Assembly: GCF_945859705.1 (NCBI RefSeq) | Contig: NC_079135.1 | Location: 78,748,253-78,812,252 of the forward strand | Source of the DNA: Episyrphus balteatus | Taxonomy: Eukaryota; Arthropoda; Insecta; Diptera; Syrphidae | Direction of reading: 5' to 3' | DNA length: 64,000 nt | In this document: one piece after another, positions 47,171 to 57,310 of the stretch | Position numbering within the stretch: the stretch's first letter is position 1 | Layout: every line of letters begins with the position of its first letter | The notes under the pieces: model-generated | Databases searched by the model: none | Told to the model about the DNA's origin: nothing | Seen by the model: the letters and a program-made list of their open reading frames with translations, nothing else | Translations under genes and position numbers: made by a program

Positions 47171-47339
47171 GTCTGGATACATCATATGTTTCAGTAGCAA
47201 TGAGCTTAACTGGGATACCCTTCTCCACAGAGCGAGTCAAACGCTTATCGAAGTTGTTGAACTGCACGTAAAATTTTGATCTACATAAATTCAACGCCCT
47301 TCTTGTTATCATTTCCAGGGTGTTGATGGATCAGTACAG

Positions 47340-49855
47340 GAGGCAACTGGCAACTGCAGGGAAAACTAAAATCCTCTCCAGTTTTCACATTTCAGCGAAT
47401 TTCTCAATGAGTTGTTTCGCTATGTCATAAGCGCTCCTTTGACTTTCATCGCGTGGCCTATTAAGGGTCCTAACATTTCACCTGCAGATACAAAATTCAT
47501 TGTACCTATTTCGTTTGCATGGTTCGTTAGTATCCTGCAGTAACTGGGTGTGAATTATATTTTCATAAAAAATCCAATACACATCAGGTTTATTTGTTCC
47601 ATGTATATGGTAGGTATTTAATAGGACAGAACGATTGTTGTTTAATGAATCAGCACAAAGTCTAGATGTCAAAGGAGCCTCAAAAACACAATTTGCATGA
47701 AAATGCATTTAACTAGCGAGACATCCTGGCAACACTTACTTAGGTATACGCCTTTTGTTGTTGAGGTTAGCGCCGTCACTCTATTATCTTCATAGGACAT
47801 CTGCCGTAGTTCATAGAACCCCCTTTTATATAGAAAATAAGTAAAATTAGTTTTCGCTAAATTTATTGTGGGTGAAATTGAATAGACGAGAGAAGGAAAA
47901 CGAGACCACAAGGGTTGGTATATGGTATGGGTATGGTATGGTGCGTTGTGTTTTGGGGTGCGCTTTGGTGTGTTGTAAAATTGTAAGCTGGTAACGTAAC
48001 GTTTCGTTGGTTGCAAAATCACTGTGAATAGTGAGTTTGAGTTTTGGTACACGTTTTATGCGAATGAAGCAGCATCAGCAGCACCATCACATCAGAGACA
48101 TCGACATCTGCTCTTAATTTAAATTCAATCTGCAAATGGCTTAATGACATTTACCAAATTAGTCCTAGATACATTACGAGATAGTTCGTTTTCGTTGTGT
48201 TGTGATTGTGATATAGGGAATGTATGTGTGTGTGTTTATGTTTCGTCCTGATATTATGTGAAGGAGTCTTTTTACTCTCTCGCATATATGTACTAAAAGA
48301 ACCTACTTTGCTATTCATAAATTGAGTTGTCGAAATCTGAATTGTTCCTTCATTCAGATTTAATGTGTGTGCGACTGTGTGTGTTCCACTTGGAAGAACA
48401 TGTCTCGAGTCGGCCCGAAGCAGCTTCAACTTTCAGCTACAGCTATACACACCAGCTCTAAACAGCAATAGAAGCAGTTTTCCCAGCATCAGTAGCAACG
48501 TGCACGGAACAGACACCATTAATTAAAGTCGACAGTCAGAAGCAACTATACAAACTGGCATTTCTCTGTTTTTCTATTTGCTCTGTTGTTTCTTTCGTTT
48601 AGTTAGATACTCGTTCTTGTATCTCGTCGTAGGTTTGTATATATGTATCTTTTTTTTTTGTTGTATTTTTTCTTTAAATTCATTTTTTGTTGTTGTTGTG
48701 TTTTTGTTTGTTACTCCTTTTTGGCTTTTGTTGCACTCGCAGGGACTTGCAAATTAAATGGCAAATTGTGAATAGAGGACAATATGGTGGAGAGTGGAAA
48801 CTGCTGCTGCTTGGGTAGCTGTAGCTGGCGCTGATGCCTTCAGCAGCCGGGAGCGTGGAGCATATCTGTTGAGTCTGTGTGCACAGCAATCTTGTTAGTG
48901 AAATGGTTGTTTGAGCTGAATGATAATAATAGTTGGTATAGAGGAGCTTGGTGGACGAACATAAAACTAAATGGGACGAGTTTATAGGTGGCGTTGTTAG
49001 TTATGTATGTGTATGTGTGTGTGGGGTGTGAAAGGAGTTAGATATGGGGTCGAAGCCGTTACAAGAACAAAACGAGAATTTTCAGGGCGGTGTAAATAAC
49101 TGATGACTTCGCAGCCAGTTAGAATACTCACACACAATCACATTAATTGAGAAGATACGATGATTTGTGATGGACGTTAACATTTCGTTGGTTCTAGATG
49201 GTCTAGAGCCGTGTTGGAATGTTTGTTACCAACAAAAAAAGAATAAAAATAGCAACGTTGTGGATTTGAGTCATACAACGGTATTAATATGTAAATTTGA
49301 TTGTTTGTACTATGTGTTGATGGTTATTTAAGGAAGGCGTTGGATGTTGATATTGGCATCATACGTAGCAGCGATTATTATCATACATATGTTTCATGTT
49401 TGGTCGGAAACAAGGTAGGTATATCAACAGAAAACAAATTAGACGATTAGGTAGTAGAGTTTTTTTTATGATTTTTTTTTAAATTTAATTTATAAGACTG
49501 CAAATGGTAGGTTATTAATATTATTCTCAATAATTTTGTGGATTCAAATTTTTAAAAACAAATTTTCGAAAAAATCGAAAAAATATCTATACTGAATGAT
49601 TATTTCTTTCATCATTGTTAGTTTCAGAAGAATAAAGTATAAAATGTTATACTTACTACGCATTTTTCGAAGAAAACTGAAAAGTAAAAAATAAGCACGG
49701 GAAAGAAAAATGAGGCAGCTTTGAAAAAAATAATATCTGAACAGTAAAAAGATATCAACATTTTTTAAAAGTGGTTCCAAACAATTACATTTCTACTAAA
49801 AATTAAGACCTTAACAATGTTTCTAGCATTTGTATTAACAAAGAAATTAGCATTA
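47340..49855. other. Unique-looking intron stretch
   Basis: Less repetitive DNA with CAGCATCAGCAGCACCATCA near 48069, many GTGTGTG tracts (48230-49020) and no recognised coding region; short minus-strand frames here have no family resemblance. Because it lies in the first intron of a developmental gene it is a sensible place to look for enhancers. That is inference only. Confidence 0.35.
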
Positions 49856-49863
49856 ACGTGAAA

Positions 49864-50353
49864 CAGAGGAGTACGTTGAGTTGCCGGGGACCCAGGGCAA
49901 GACTACATTTTGGGGCCCTTTTGATGTAGAATAAACCTAAGAACAAATAAAAAAGTACCTACGAATACGCCCTATTTTTTTTTTTTGGACCCCTGATGTA
50001 TTATTTGTTGGTCGCTAAGAATATTTAAGTAACATTTTTTGGGGCCCTAAGATAATACATATGTATATATTTTTTATTTAAAAAAAAAAACGATTTTATT
50101 TTTTGAGGGCCCTGAGGTAATATTTTTTTTAGATGAAATATTATCTAGCTGGCTACCAATTCATTACATATTATACTGAAGAATATAATTTTTTTCTCTA
50201 GTGCCCGAAATGATTCATGTCAAATATCTTATCTTTTTGCTTCTTTACTTTTATAATACCTAAGCCTTTTCTGCATTGCCTCCAGTTCGGGCCTTGGCAT
50301 GTCGGGGGCCCCGAGGCATCGCCCCGCTTGCCCCAATGGTGTGTGCGCCACTG
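49864..50353. mobile_element. hAT-like MITE, 490 bp
   Basis: The left end is CAGAGGAGTACGTTGAGTTG and the right end, reverse-complemented, CAGTGGCGCACACACCATTG, with further shared GGGGC/GGCAAG text inside. Flanking 8-mers are ACGTGAAA (49856-49863) and ACGTGACT (50354-50361), 6 of 8 identical. Repeated GGGGCCCT words punctuate the interior. There is no coding capacity. Confidence 0.6.
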
Positions 50354-50654
50354 ACGTGACTCAAGCTCTACCAAAGTAAGCGGGTGTTTAAATCATTGAA
50401 AAACAATGCCAATTTTGAAGTCAGAGACTTACTGTAGAATAACTTTTGACTATATGATATACCCAGAAATCACCCATCCAATTTTCCTTATCTTATTACG
50501 GGACGCCCTGTATTTTCGAAAAGTTTCTTACCCACCATTCTTCCGATATAACTTTGTTTTCGAAGCCAATGTTCTGTCTAACCGTCTCCAACTTTATGGC
50601 AGTGATTCAAACGGCGTGGATTCGGACATCAAAAACAACAAGCTTCTCTAGCCA

Positions 50655-51160
50655 GCTTCTAGTTTCACACCCCAAATTGATTGAGGTTTCCTTCCAATTG
50701 CCTGCACCACCTTAGACGAGGTCTTCCTCTACTGCACCATCTCTCCGGTTTGAAGTCGAAAACTTTTCGGACCGGAGCATGGTTGTCAATACGCTTTTCA
50801 TGACCAAGCAATCTCAGGCGTTGCATCTTTGCTCTCTTGGATACCGTACAACCCGTCGAGTTCTTCTTCAATAACCATCAATACAGACGGAATCAAAAAT
50901 CGTCCGAAGAACTTCTCTCTCGAACCAATCTAAGGTGTTTTTATTCGCCTTCGTCGAAGTCCATGCCTCTCCACCATATAGCATGACTGGGATGATAAGA
51001 GTCTTGTGTAGGGACACTTTACTTGCTCAAAGGAGGGCTTTTCTGATAATTACCGTTTCAAACCAAAGTAGCAGTGGTTGACAAGAGTAATCATCCGTTT
51101 GACGGTCTCCTTTCTTAAGGATCGGGCATAAAATCAAGATTCTTTCTTCCGGCCAAATTC
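50655..51160 (-). pseudogene. LINE RT fossil with palm region deleted
   Basis: Minus strand, in order: WPEERILILCPILKKGDRQ with DDY (about 51155-51085), IIPVMLYGGEAWTSTKANKN (about 51000-50935), TLDWFEREVLRTIFDSVCID (about 50935-50880), then MQRLRLLGHEKRIDNHAPVR and GRPRLRWCRQLEGNLNQFGV (50830-50665). These are the finger motif and the thumb or C-terminal motifs of a non-LTR RT. The roughly 750 bp that should carry FADFK..FD, GVRQGC and YADD is absent. Non-functional. Confidence 0.82.
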
Positions 51161-51199
51161 AGCAGATGAGTTGGTTGAAAATTACCTTCACTCCGCCTA

Positions 51200-51548
51200 T
51201 GTTGGGGGAATAGAAATGTTCGCCTTTATCGTTAACATTGAATGTTGCAGTCTGCCTTTAATTGCAGTTGGTTTCGTCATCGCCATCATAGAGATTGATG
51301 ATTTCTCCAAATTCTCATCAGCATGGCTTGCGACTTACTATGATGTTTCCTTGATCGTCTTAACAGGCTTCAATTCTAGGCTCATAACGTTGAGATGTTA
51401 TTTTTGGGTTGGTGATGAATGACCAAAACCCATAATCCCAAAGAGAAAATCCCCAAAGCCAAAATCCCCAAGACAAACCTGGGTATAGACTAAATCTCCA
51501 GGAAAAAATCTCAAAAAAAAAATCTCCGAGCGAAAATCCCAAAATTTC
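51200..51548. other. Intron DNA with AAAATCCCCAAAG-type purine-rich repeat
   Basis: At about 51430-51545 the words AAAATCCCCAAAGCC, AAATCTCCAGG, AAATCTCC and AAAATCCCAAAA form a loose repeat next to the palindrome that follows. No coding signal seen. Confidence 0.4.
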
Positions 51549-51622
51549 AGATGCGCAAGTTGTGTATCAAGCAACCAAATCGCGCGCGCGATTTGATTGC
51601 TTGATACACAACTTGCGCATCT
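51549..51622. repeat. Near-perfect 74-bp palindrome without loop
   Basis: The 37-base halves are complementary with one mismatch. The left half begins AGATGCGCAAGTTGTGTATC, the centre is CGCGCGCGCG, and the right half ends ACACAACTTGCGCATCT. Weaker pairing (CCAAAAT / ATTTTGG) extends it to about 51538-51631. It could be a small foldback MITE or the site of an inverted duplication; as RNA it would form a long hairpin. Confidence 0.9.
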
Positions 51623-51926
51623 TCATTTTGGAAAGACCTATTTTTACTCATATTTAATTGAATGCTGTGATAACTCGCCTCAAAAGATTATGCTTAGTTC
51701 AACTCGCTGTATCCTTCTAGTATATTAGAACCATTGTTAAGGCACACGAATGGTAGGTCAAACAAGGAAGGTTCAAGTCACGGTTGTTTACACAATTTAT
51801 TTTTACTTGCGATATAGGTAGGTACTATATATCAAGTTATGCATTCGTACAAAAAAAAAAGTTGAGATAACATTTTTCCGTGACATTACGATGGTAGACA
51901 ATGCCAAAAAAGTGGGTCCCGGAAGT

Positions 51927-52073
51927 CCGTCTGTCTGTCTGTCAGTCTGTCTGTCAGTCTGTCTGTCAGTCTGTCTGTCAGTCTGTCTGTCAGTCTGTCT
52001 GTCAGTCTGTCTGTCAGTCTGTCAGTCTGTCAGTCTGTCTGTCAGTCTGTCTGTCAGTCTGTCTGTCTGTATA
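51927..52073. repeat. GTCTGTCTGTCA microsatellite in copy C
   Basis: About 147 bases of GTCT/GTCA tandem units, mostly in a 12-bp higher-order period (CTGTCTGTCAGT). The 51891-52106 frame through it is an artefact. Confidence 0.93.
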
Positions 52074-52512
52074 AGGAGCTACAGCCTAAACGGATGGACC
52101 GATTAATGTCAAACTTGGTATGAATTAATTTTTTTGGACCAAAAATAACGGTACTTGTCATATACCTATTTTAGTAAAATTAAAATATCTCGAAAACGGC
52201 TCTAACGATTTTGTTTAAAAAATTCAAATGTTAGTTTTAAGCTAAGGTCTATCTTTCAATAAAAAAAATTTTTTTTGAGAATCAAGGGGCACGGTAGTGC
52301 CCAGCCAAGTTCTCTAGCACCTTTGGCACTACACCCTTATTTACAGGAAACAACTCAGGCCATTTTCGACCCCCCTCTAACTTCCACACCAAAGATGCTA
52401 GAAATTTCAAACTCACTACATTTGTTGAGCTCGTAAAAACCAAACTCCTCACAAAATTTCAGCCTCCTACGATGAGTAGTTTCTGAGATATAGGGCTTCA
52501 AAAATCGCAAAA

Positions 52513-52550
52513 ACCGTAACTGACTCACTGATTCACTGACTCACTGACTC
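52513..52550. repeat. CACTGACT simple repeat
   Basis: GACTCACTGATTCACTGACT and further CACTGACT units, about 38 bases. Confidence 0.85.
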
Positions 52551-52599
52551 ACTGACAGATCATCAAAATTATGGAGAACTTCCCGATATCGTAGAAACT

Positions 52600-53750
52600 T
52601 GAAATTTTACACGGTGATAGGACTTGTGGTGTATACAAAGGAAAAAATCGAAAATTTGAGATTTTCAATTCAGGGGGCGTGGCATCCGCCCATTTCCGCT
52701 GAATTTTCATCATATATTATAGAGCACTTCTGATTATCGTAGAATCTTGAAATTTGGTAGAATAGTAGAGCTGGTAGTTAATACAAAGGAAAAAATTTAA
52801 CACTTGAGAATTTCAGCCAGGGGGCGTGGCAACCGCCCATTTCGGCTGAATTTTCATAAATTATTATAGAGCACTTCTGAATGTCGTAGAATCTTGAAAT
52901 TTGGTAGAATAGTAGAGCTGGTAGTTAATACAAAGGAAAAAATTTAAAACTTGAGAATTTCAGCCAGGGGGCGTGGCAACCGCCCATTTCCGCTACATTT
53001 TCATAAATTATTATAGAGCACTTCTGATTGTCGTAGAATCTTGAAATTTGGTAGAATTGTAGAGCTGGTAGTTTTTACAAAGGAAAAAATTTAAAATTTG
53101 AGAATTTCAGCCAGGGGGCGTGGCAACCGCCCATTTCCGCTGAATTTTCATAAATTATTATAGAGCACTTCTGATTGTCGTAGAATCTTGAAATTTGGTA
53201 GAATGGTAGAGCTGGTAGTTTATACAAAGGAAAAAATTTAAATTTGAGAATTTCAGCCAGGGGGCGTGGCAACCGGCATTCCCGCTGAATTTTCATAAAT
53301 TATTATAGAGCACTTCTGATTGTCGTAGAATCTTGAAATTTGGTAGAATGGTAGAGCTGGTAGTTTATACAAAGGAAAAAATTTAAAATTTGAGAATTTC
53401 AGCCAGGGGGCGTGGCAACCGCCCATTTCCGCTGAATTTTCATAAATTATTATAGAGCACTTCTGATTGTCGTAGAATCTTGAAATTTGGTAGAATAGTA
53501 GAGCTAATAGTTTATACAAAGGAATAAATTTAAAATTTGAGAATTTCAGCCAGGGGGCGTGGCAACCGCCCATTTCCGCTGAATTTTCATAAATTATTAT
53601 AGAGCACTTCTGATTGTCGTAGAATCTTGAAATTTGGTAGAATGGTGGAGCTGGTAGTTTACACAAAGGAAAAAATTTAAAGTTTGAGAATTTCAGGCAG
53701 GGGGCGTGGCAACCACCCATTTTCACTGAATTTTCATCAAATATAGAGAT
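52600..53750. repeat. Tandem array, eight 147-bp units
   Basis: The landmark CAGGGGGCGTGGC begins at 52671, 52818, 52965, 53112, 53258, 53404, 53551 and 53698 (spacing 146-147). Each unit also has TAGAGCACTTCTGATTGTCG, CTTGAAATTTGGTAGAAT and ACAAAGGAAAAAATTTAAA. The first and last units are the most diverged, as usual for arrays homogenised in the middle. As 147 = 3 x 49, the minus strand stays open through many units (53253-53777); that is not a gene. Confidence 0.93.
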
Positions 53751-53788
53751 TTTATATTCTACAGCCATACCTTGCAAAAAGTAGTGAA

Positions 53789-54132
53789 ATCACAACAAAA
53801 ACATTACTGTTAAAAAAAGAGCCAAGTTCTCCTATGTTGAAATTATGCTGGCACAAAAAGTACTGAGATGTAAAAGTGTACCAAGTTCTAAAGTTTGGGT
53901 TCAAATTCGTATCAATAAAATTTTGATTGTTTACTTGGCAATTTTTGAAATAACTTTAAAAATCGATAATTAAGAAAAATTGTCAAGAGAACAATCAAAA
54001 TTTTATTGATACGAATTTGAACCCAAACTTTAGAACTTGGTACACTTTTACATCTCAGTACTTTTTGTGCCAGCATAATTTCAACATAGGAGAACTTGGC
54101 TCTTTTTTTAACAGTAATGTTTTTGTTGTGAT
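53789..54132. repeat. Hairpin with about 158-bp arms and 27-bp loop
   Basis: 53789-53946 and 53974-54132 are inverted copies, nearly perfect over the outer 140 bases (GAGCCAAGTTCTCCTATG, AATTATGCTGGCAC, AAAGTACTGAGATGTAAAAG and complements) and slightly diverged next to the loop. It forms the 3' end of the inserted element. Confidence 0.92.
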
Positions 54133-54747
54133 CATTATTAACGGAACCTGCCATAGAACCGTTTTTTTCAAATCCGATTATCTCCGAAACTGCTTATTCG
54201 ATTTCAACGAAACTTTTTGTGAAGAAGCATTTATATAATTTAAATATAAGGCAAAAATAAGATTTTGAAAAAAATAATTTTTGGATTTTTAAAAAAATTT
54301 TGAACATTTTTTTTTGAAAAATCAAATTTTCGAAAACGGGACATTGAATTTTTTTGAAATTTTGTTTTTAGATGTTGATTAGTGATTTCTAAAGAATGGC
54401 ATACCAATTTTATTTTAAAACTTTTTTTCCAAAAAATTATTTATAAAAAATTAGTTTTTTAAAAAACGGCTCTAACGATTTTGAAATTTTTTTTTCCAAA
54501 AATGCATCTTAATATATCAATCAAAACTGCATACTTGTTTTGGAGGGCAATTTAAATTCAGATTTTATTTTATTTTTTTTTTTAAAACGAATATTATTTT
54601 TTTTTCCAAATTTCTATATAAAAAGTCTTAAAAATTTAAGCAACTTTAACTCTAAGAGCAAGTTCGTGCGACCAAGTCGTGCATTTTATTTCTATTCCGT
54701 TTTAAAAGAAGAACCTTTATTATTTTAAAATTGTCGTGTTTAGTTCT

Positions 54748-54880
54748 GGGGTCGAATTACGGCATACGTTCGTTAACGTATGGTTGCTACGTGTCCCTAT
54801 CTTTTTCTAATAATTAAATAGAGACACAAATAGTGAAAACGTTAACGAATGATCGTATTCGTATACTGTAATTCGACCCC
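54748..54880. mobile_element. Short palindromic MITE, 133 bp
   Basis: GGGGTCGAATTAC and GTAATTCGACCCC are perfect inverted ends. Just inside are CATACGTTCGTTAACGTATG and the near-complement AACGTTAACGAATGATCGTA. The target duplication is not clear. Confidence 0.75.
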
Positions 54881-55486
54881 TGATTTTACTTTGACTTACA
54901 GTGTTTTTTTTATCATTCTATTACGTTTTTGTTTTTGCTAATTGGAGATTTTTGGGGATTTGGAGAAAATGGGAGAAAAAATTATTTATTACAGATTTTG
55001 TCCATGGGGTCAAAAATTTTCTGGAGATTTTATCCGATTGAGATTTTATTTTTTGGAGATAGTGTAGGTTTCCCGTTATTTTTACCTTCAAGATATTCAA
55101 ATTTCCGAACCTCATTCCTGCTATGCATCCCTCTATTCCCTCAATCGCTCCTTTCTCGTGTTGCCTCTTTTTGTCTTGTGATCGAAATTTACCCCTTCCT
55201 TATCAAAACCTAGTTACGCCACTGCATCTCAGCCAATCTGTCTATTGAACAATTTTATGCTTTCATTGCTCCTTGTCTGAGAGCATGTTATTTTAACATG
55301 AAAACCATAAACTTTTTTTTTCGAACGGAAATAAAATGTTTTGTTTTTTTTTTTCCTTAAATAATGATAAATTGACTATAAACTTGATTGGAAATCAATC
55401 CTTTAACATTTAAGTATCTTATATCTCTAAACAAGACATAAAAAAGTTCATCAATGTTTATAAAATAAATAGCTAGCTAGCTACAC
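54881..55486. other. Intron DNA, nothing recognised
   Basis: AT-rich, no supported feature; frames at 54921-55213 are unsupported. Confidence 0.4.
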
Positions 55487-56221
55487 TGGCACAGCAGGGT
55501 TGAAAAATCGTCTTTGAGCATTGTATCGAAAGTGAAATAAAAAGTGTATCGAATTGTACTTTTTGAATCTTTCAAATTTTATTAAAATACAATTCGAAAA
55601 ATTTATTTTAAATGAACGAAAAACTTTAAGATAAACCAAAAACTAAATTCATTTTTTTTTTTTTTTTTTCAAAAAAATCGAAAAAACTTTTGAGGTCATT
55701 TTTGATTTTGATCTTTATTACTGTGATCCAATTTACAGTTTACAACTGCAAAACACTGATGTTTCATTACAACTCAAAATATGCAGAATTATTGCAGGTG
55801 TATTGAACTTCGAAATATAGGTTTTAATCTTATCGTAAATGGCTATGAAAATTGAGGTGAATTTTCCAACAAAAAAAAAAAAATTAAAAAACCTAACCTG
55901 TGCCAATTTTTTTTTTAATAAATCTCACATGTAAACAAAAAACTAATGTCCTGAAAAGAAAATTTTATTTCTTTGAAGAAAATTAAATAATGACTTTAAA
56001 TTCATCCTTGACCGTTTAATGTTCTATTCAAATCATACGTGTATTTGACTAATATTGCAGTTTTAACAATATCTTAGAAGAATTGAAAAGAAAAATTGAT
56101 CCAGAATACCTTTTACATTGATATAAGCGGAAAGACAGAACTGTATCGAACTTAGTAATAGTGTATTTGTGGGTATCGAAAAAAGTACAATCGTATCGAC
56201 TTTTGCAACCCAGTGGCACAG
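55487..56221. mobile_element. hAT-like MITE with perfect 8-bp duplication
   Basis: TGGCACAG at 55487-55494 and 56214-56221 is a perfect 8-bp duplication. The element itself is 55495-56213 (719 bp). Ends CAGGGTTG and CAACCCAG (one mismatch), with GTATCGA repeats just inside each end. The duplication length and CAGGGTTG end indicate hAT. No transposase frame, so non-autonomous. Similar in terminal sequence to the 38860-40559 element. Confidence 0.85.
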
Positions 56222-57310
56222 TAGATACATTAAAACCGTGTTTGGTGTTGTTAACATTTATGTTTATTTGATTTATTTGAACCATCTGTCCATACAGTTC
56301 ATGGTATCTATATGGTATGGATTTTGGTGTTCTGCTCGGTTTTTTTTTCTTTTTTTTTATTTATGATGGTGTTTAGCTTCTATTTACCTATTATTCAAGC
56401 TAACTCTCAAGAAGTCTTTTTTACCGGGCGCCATCCAAGATCCAACATGATTGTTTGTTCAAGAGTAGGTATAATTCAACTTTGAAAGAAGAAAAGTTGG
56501 ATTAGCACATGCAACAATAAAAAAAAGAAGAAAAAATAAAGGCACGACATGGGGTCGAACACAGTGCATATGCAGTTAGTTTTGAATAAGACATCTCGAA
56601 TCGAGAGGCTTTTTAATAAGATATGGTGTGTTTGTTTTCACGTTACACACGTATGTAAAGGTGTAGACTTTATTCCATAGTTGAAGCTGAAGGTGTCTTT
56701 ATACCTTCATCTAGATAATGCTAGACCGATAGAGATAAGCAATCGGCATTGCAAGTATAAAGTGTGGAATAATAAATCAATAAGTACAAAAATTACTTCG
56801 TAAGAAGCAAGGGAATTCATAGAAACATGTTGGTATGTTTTTAGTTTGGATGCTTATTAGGAAATCCGGTTTGTGAATAAACAAACTTTGGCTGAGTTTA
56901 GATTTGTGCCGATAACGAAAATACAAAATATTCAATACGGTCAGCGTGGACCGCGGATATTTAAATTACCTACGATCACCAGTGTCAAAGGTACTTGACT
57001 TTTAAGGTCTAAATAACATTTATATGAAATACTACGATATTGTTTACTTGCTCAAACACATAACAGTTTCATTTATTTCAGCAAAGCAAAATATTTCGGA
57101 AAAAAACTCATCTCTGTGTTGAGTAAATATCAATCTTAAAGATCCGATTACTGTTGTTTAGCTGAGAATTATGAAATAGTACTTTAATACAAATAAAGGA
57201 GCACCTTAAATTATTTTAATTATTCTAGTGAGATGGAAAAAAATCGTTTTATGAATGCAGTTTTGTTAATTAATATTTTAGAAAAAGCACATAAACAAAT
57301 AAGACAAAAT
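56222..57310. other. Intron DNA, nothing recognised
   Basis: No coding, RNA or repeat signal that I can support. Confidence 0.4.

Larger units (their letters stand above)
45850..47330 (-). pseudogene. RTE-like LINE reverse transcriptase fossil
   Basis: Minus-strand RT motifs appear in order with stops and shifts: VEKGIPVKLIATETYDVS (about 47245-47180), then after the hAT-like insertion LSDEFKVQSGVRQGCIQSP (about 46660-46590), DVMPSALAGTGGTRWTLTS (about 46560-46505), and VDKIETFQYIGYMVSNEGG followed by DVNSHIE (about 46065-45980). These follow the RT palm and thumb of insect RTE-type elements. The YADD region is missing or displaced by the palindromic block at 46167-46416. It is non-functional and antisense to netrin. 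Confidence 0.8.
52285..54130. mobile_element. 1.85-kb inserted element, Helentron-like structure
   Basis: Copy A reads straight through GAAAATCATTATTAACGG, whereas copy C has ATCA (52281-52284), the insert, then ATCA (54131-54134), so the ends are fixed to within 4 bp. The 5' end carries a small hairpin, GGGCAC GGTA GTGCCC (52287-52302), and then AGCCAAGTTCTC. The same AGCCAAGTTCTC occurs inverted near the 3' end, where a large hairpin lies. The centre is a 147-bp tandem array. Subterminal inverted motifs, central tandem repeats and a 3' hairpin recall HINE/DINE-1 elements (inference). No coding capacity. Confidence 0.7.
51799..54691 (+). mobile_element. GTCY-microsatellite element, copy C, interrupted
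   Basis: It begins ATTTTTACTTGCGATATAGG and ends GTTCGTGCGACCAAGTCGTG then CATTTTATTT, and is closely similar to copy A over both outer parts, including CCTAAACGGATG and AGTTTTAAGCTAAGGTCTAT. Without the 52285-54130 insert the element would be about 1.05 kb. No coding frame. Confidence 0.78.

Noticed and set aside
51891..52106. Open frame of repeating CLSVCLSV
   Set aside because: Produced by the GTCTGTCTGTCA microsatellite.
52600..53750. Possible CRISPR-like array
   Set aside because: Units are contiguous 147-bp tandem repeats with no unique spacers, and the DNA is eukaryotic.
53253..53777. 174-codon repetitive minus-strand protein of 49-residue units
   Set aside because: The 147-bp tandem unit is a multiple of 3, so the frame stays open by arithmetic. 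Units drift without sign of coding constraint, and start and stop fall at arbitrary points.
56540..56620. Possible tRNA around GGGGTCGAACACAG
   Set aside because: There is a B-box-like phrase only; no A box, stems or terminator at the right distances.
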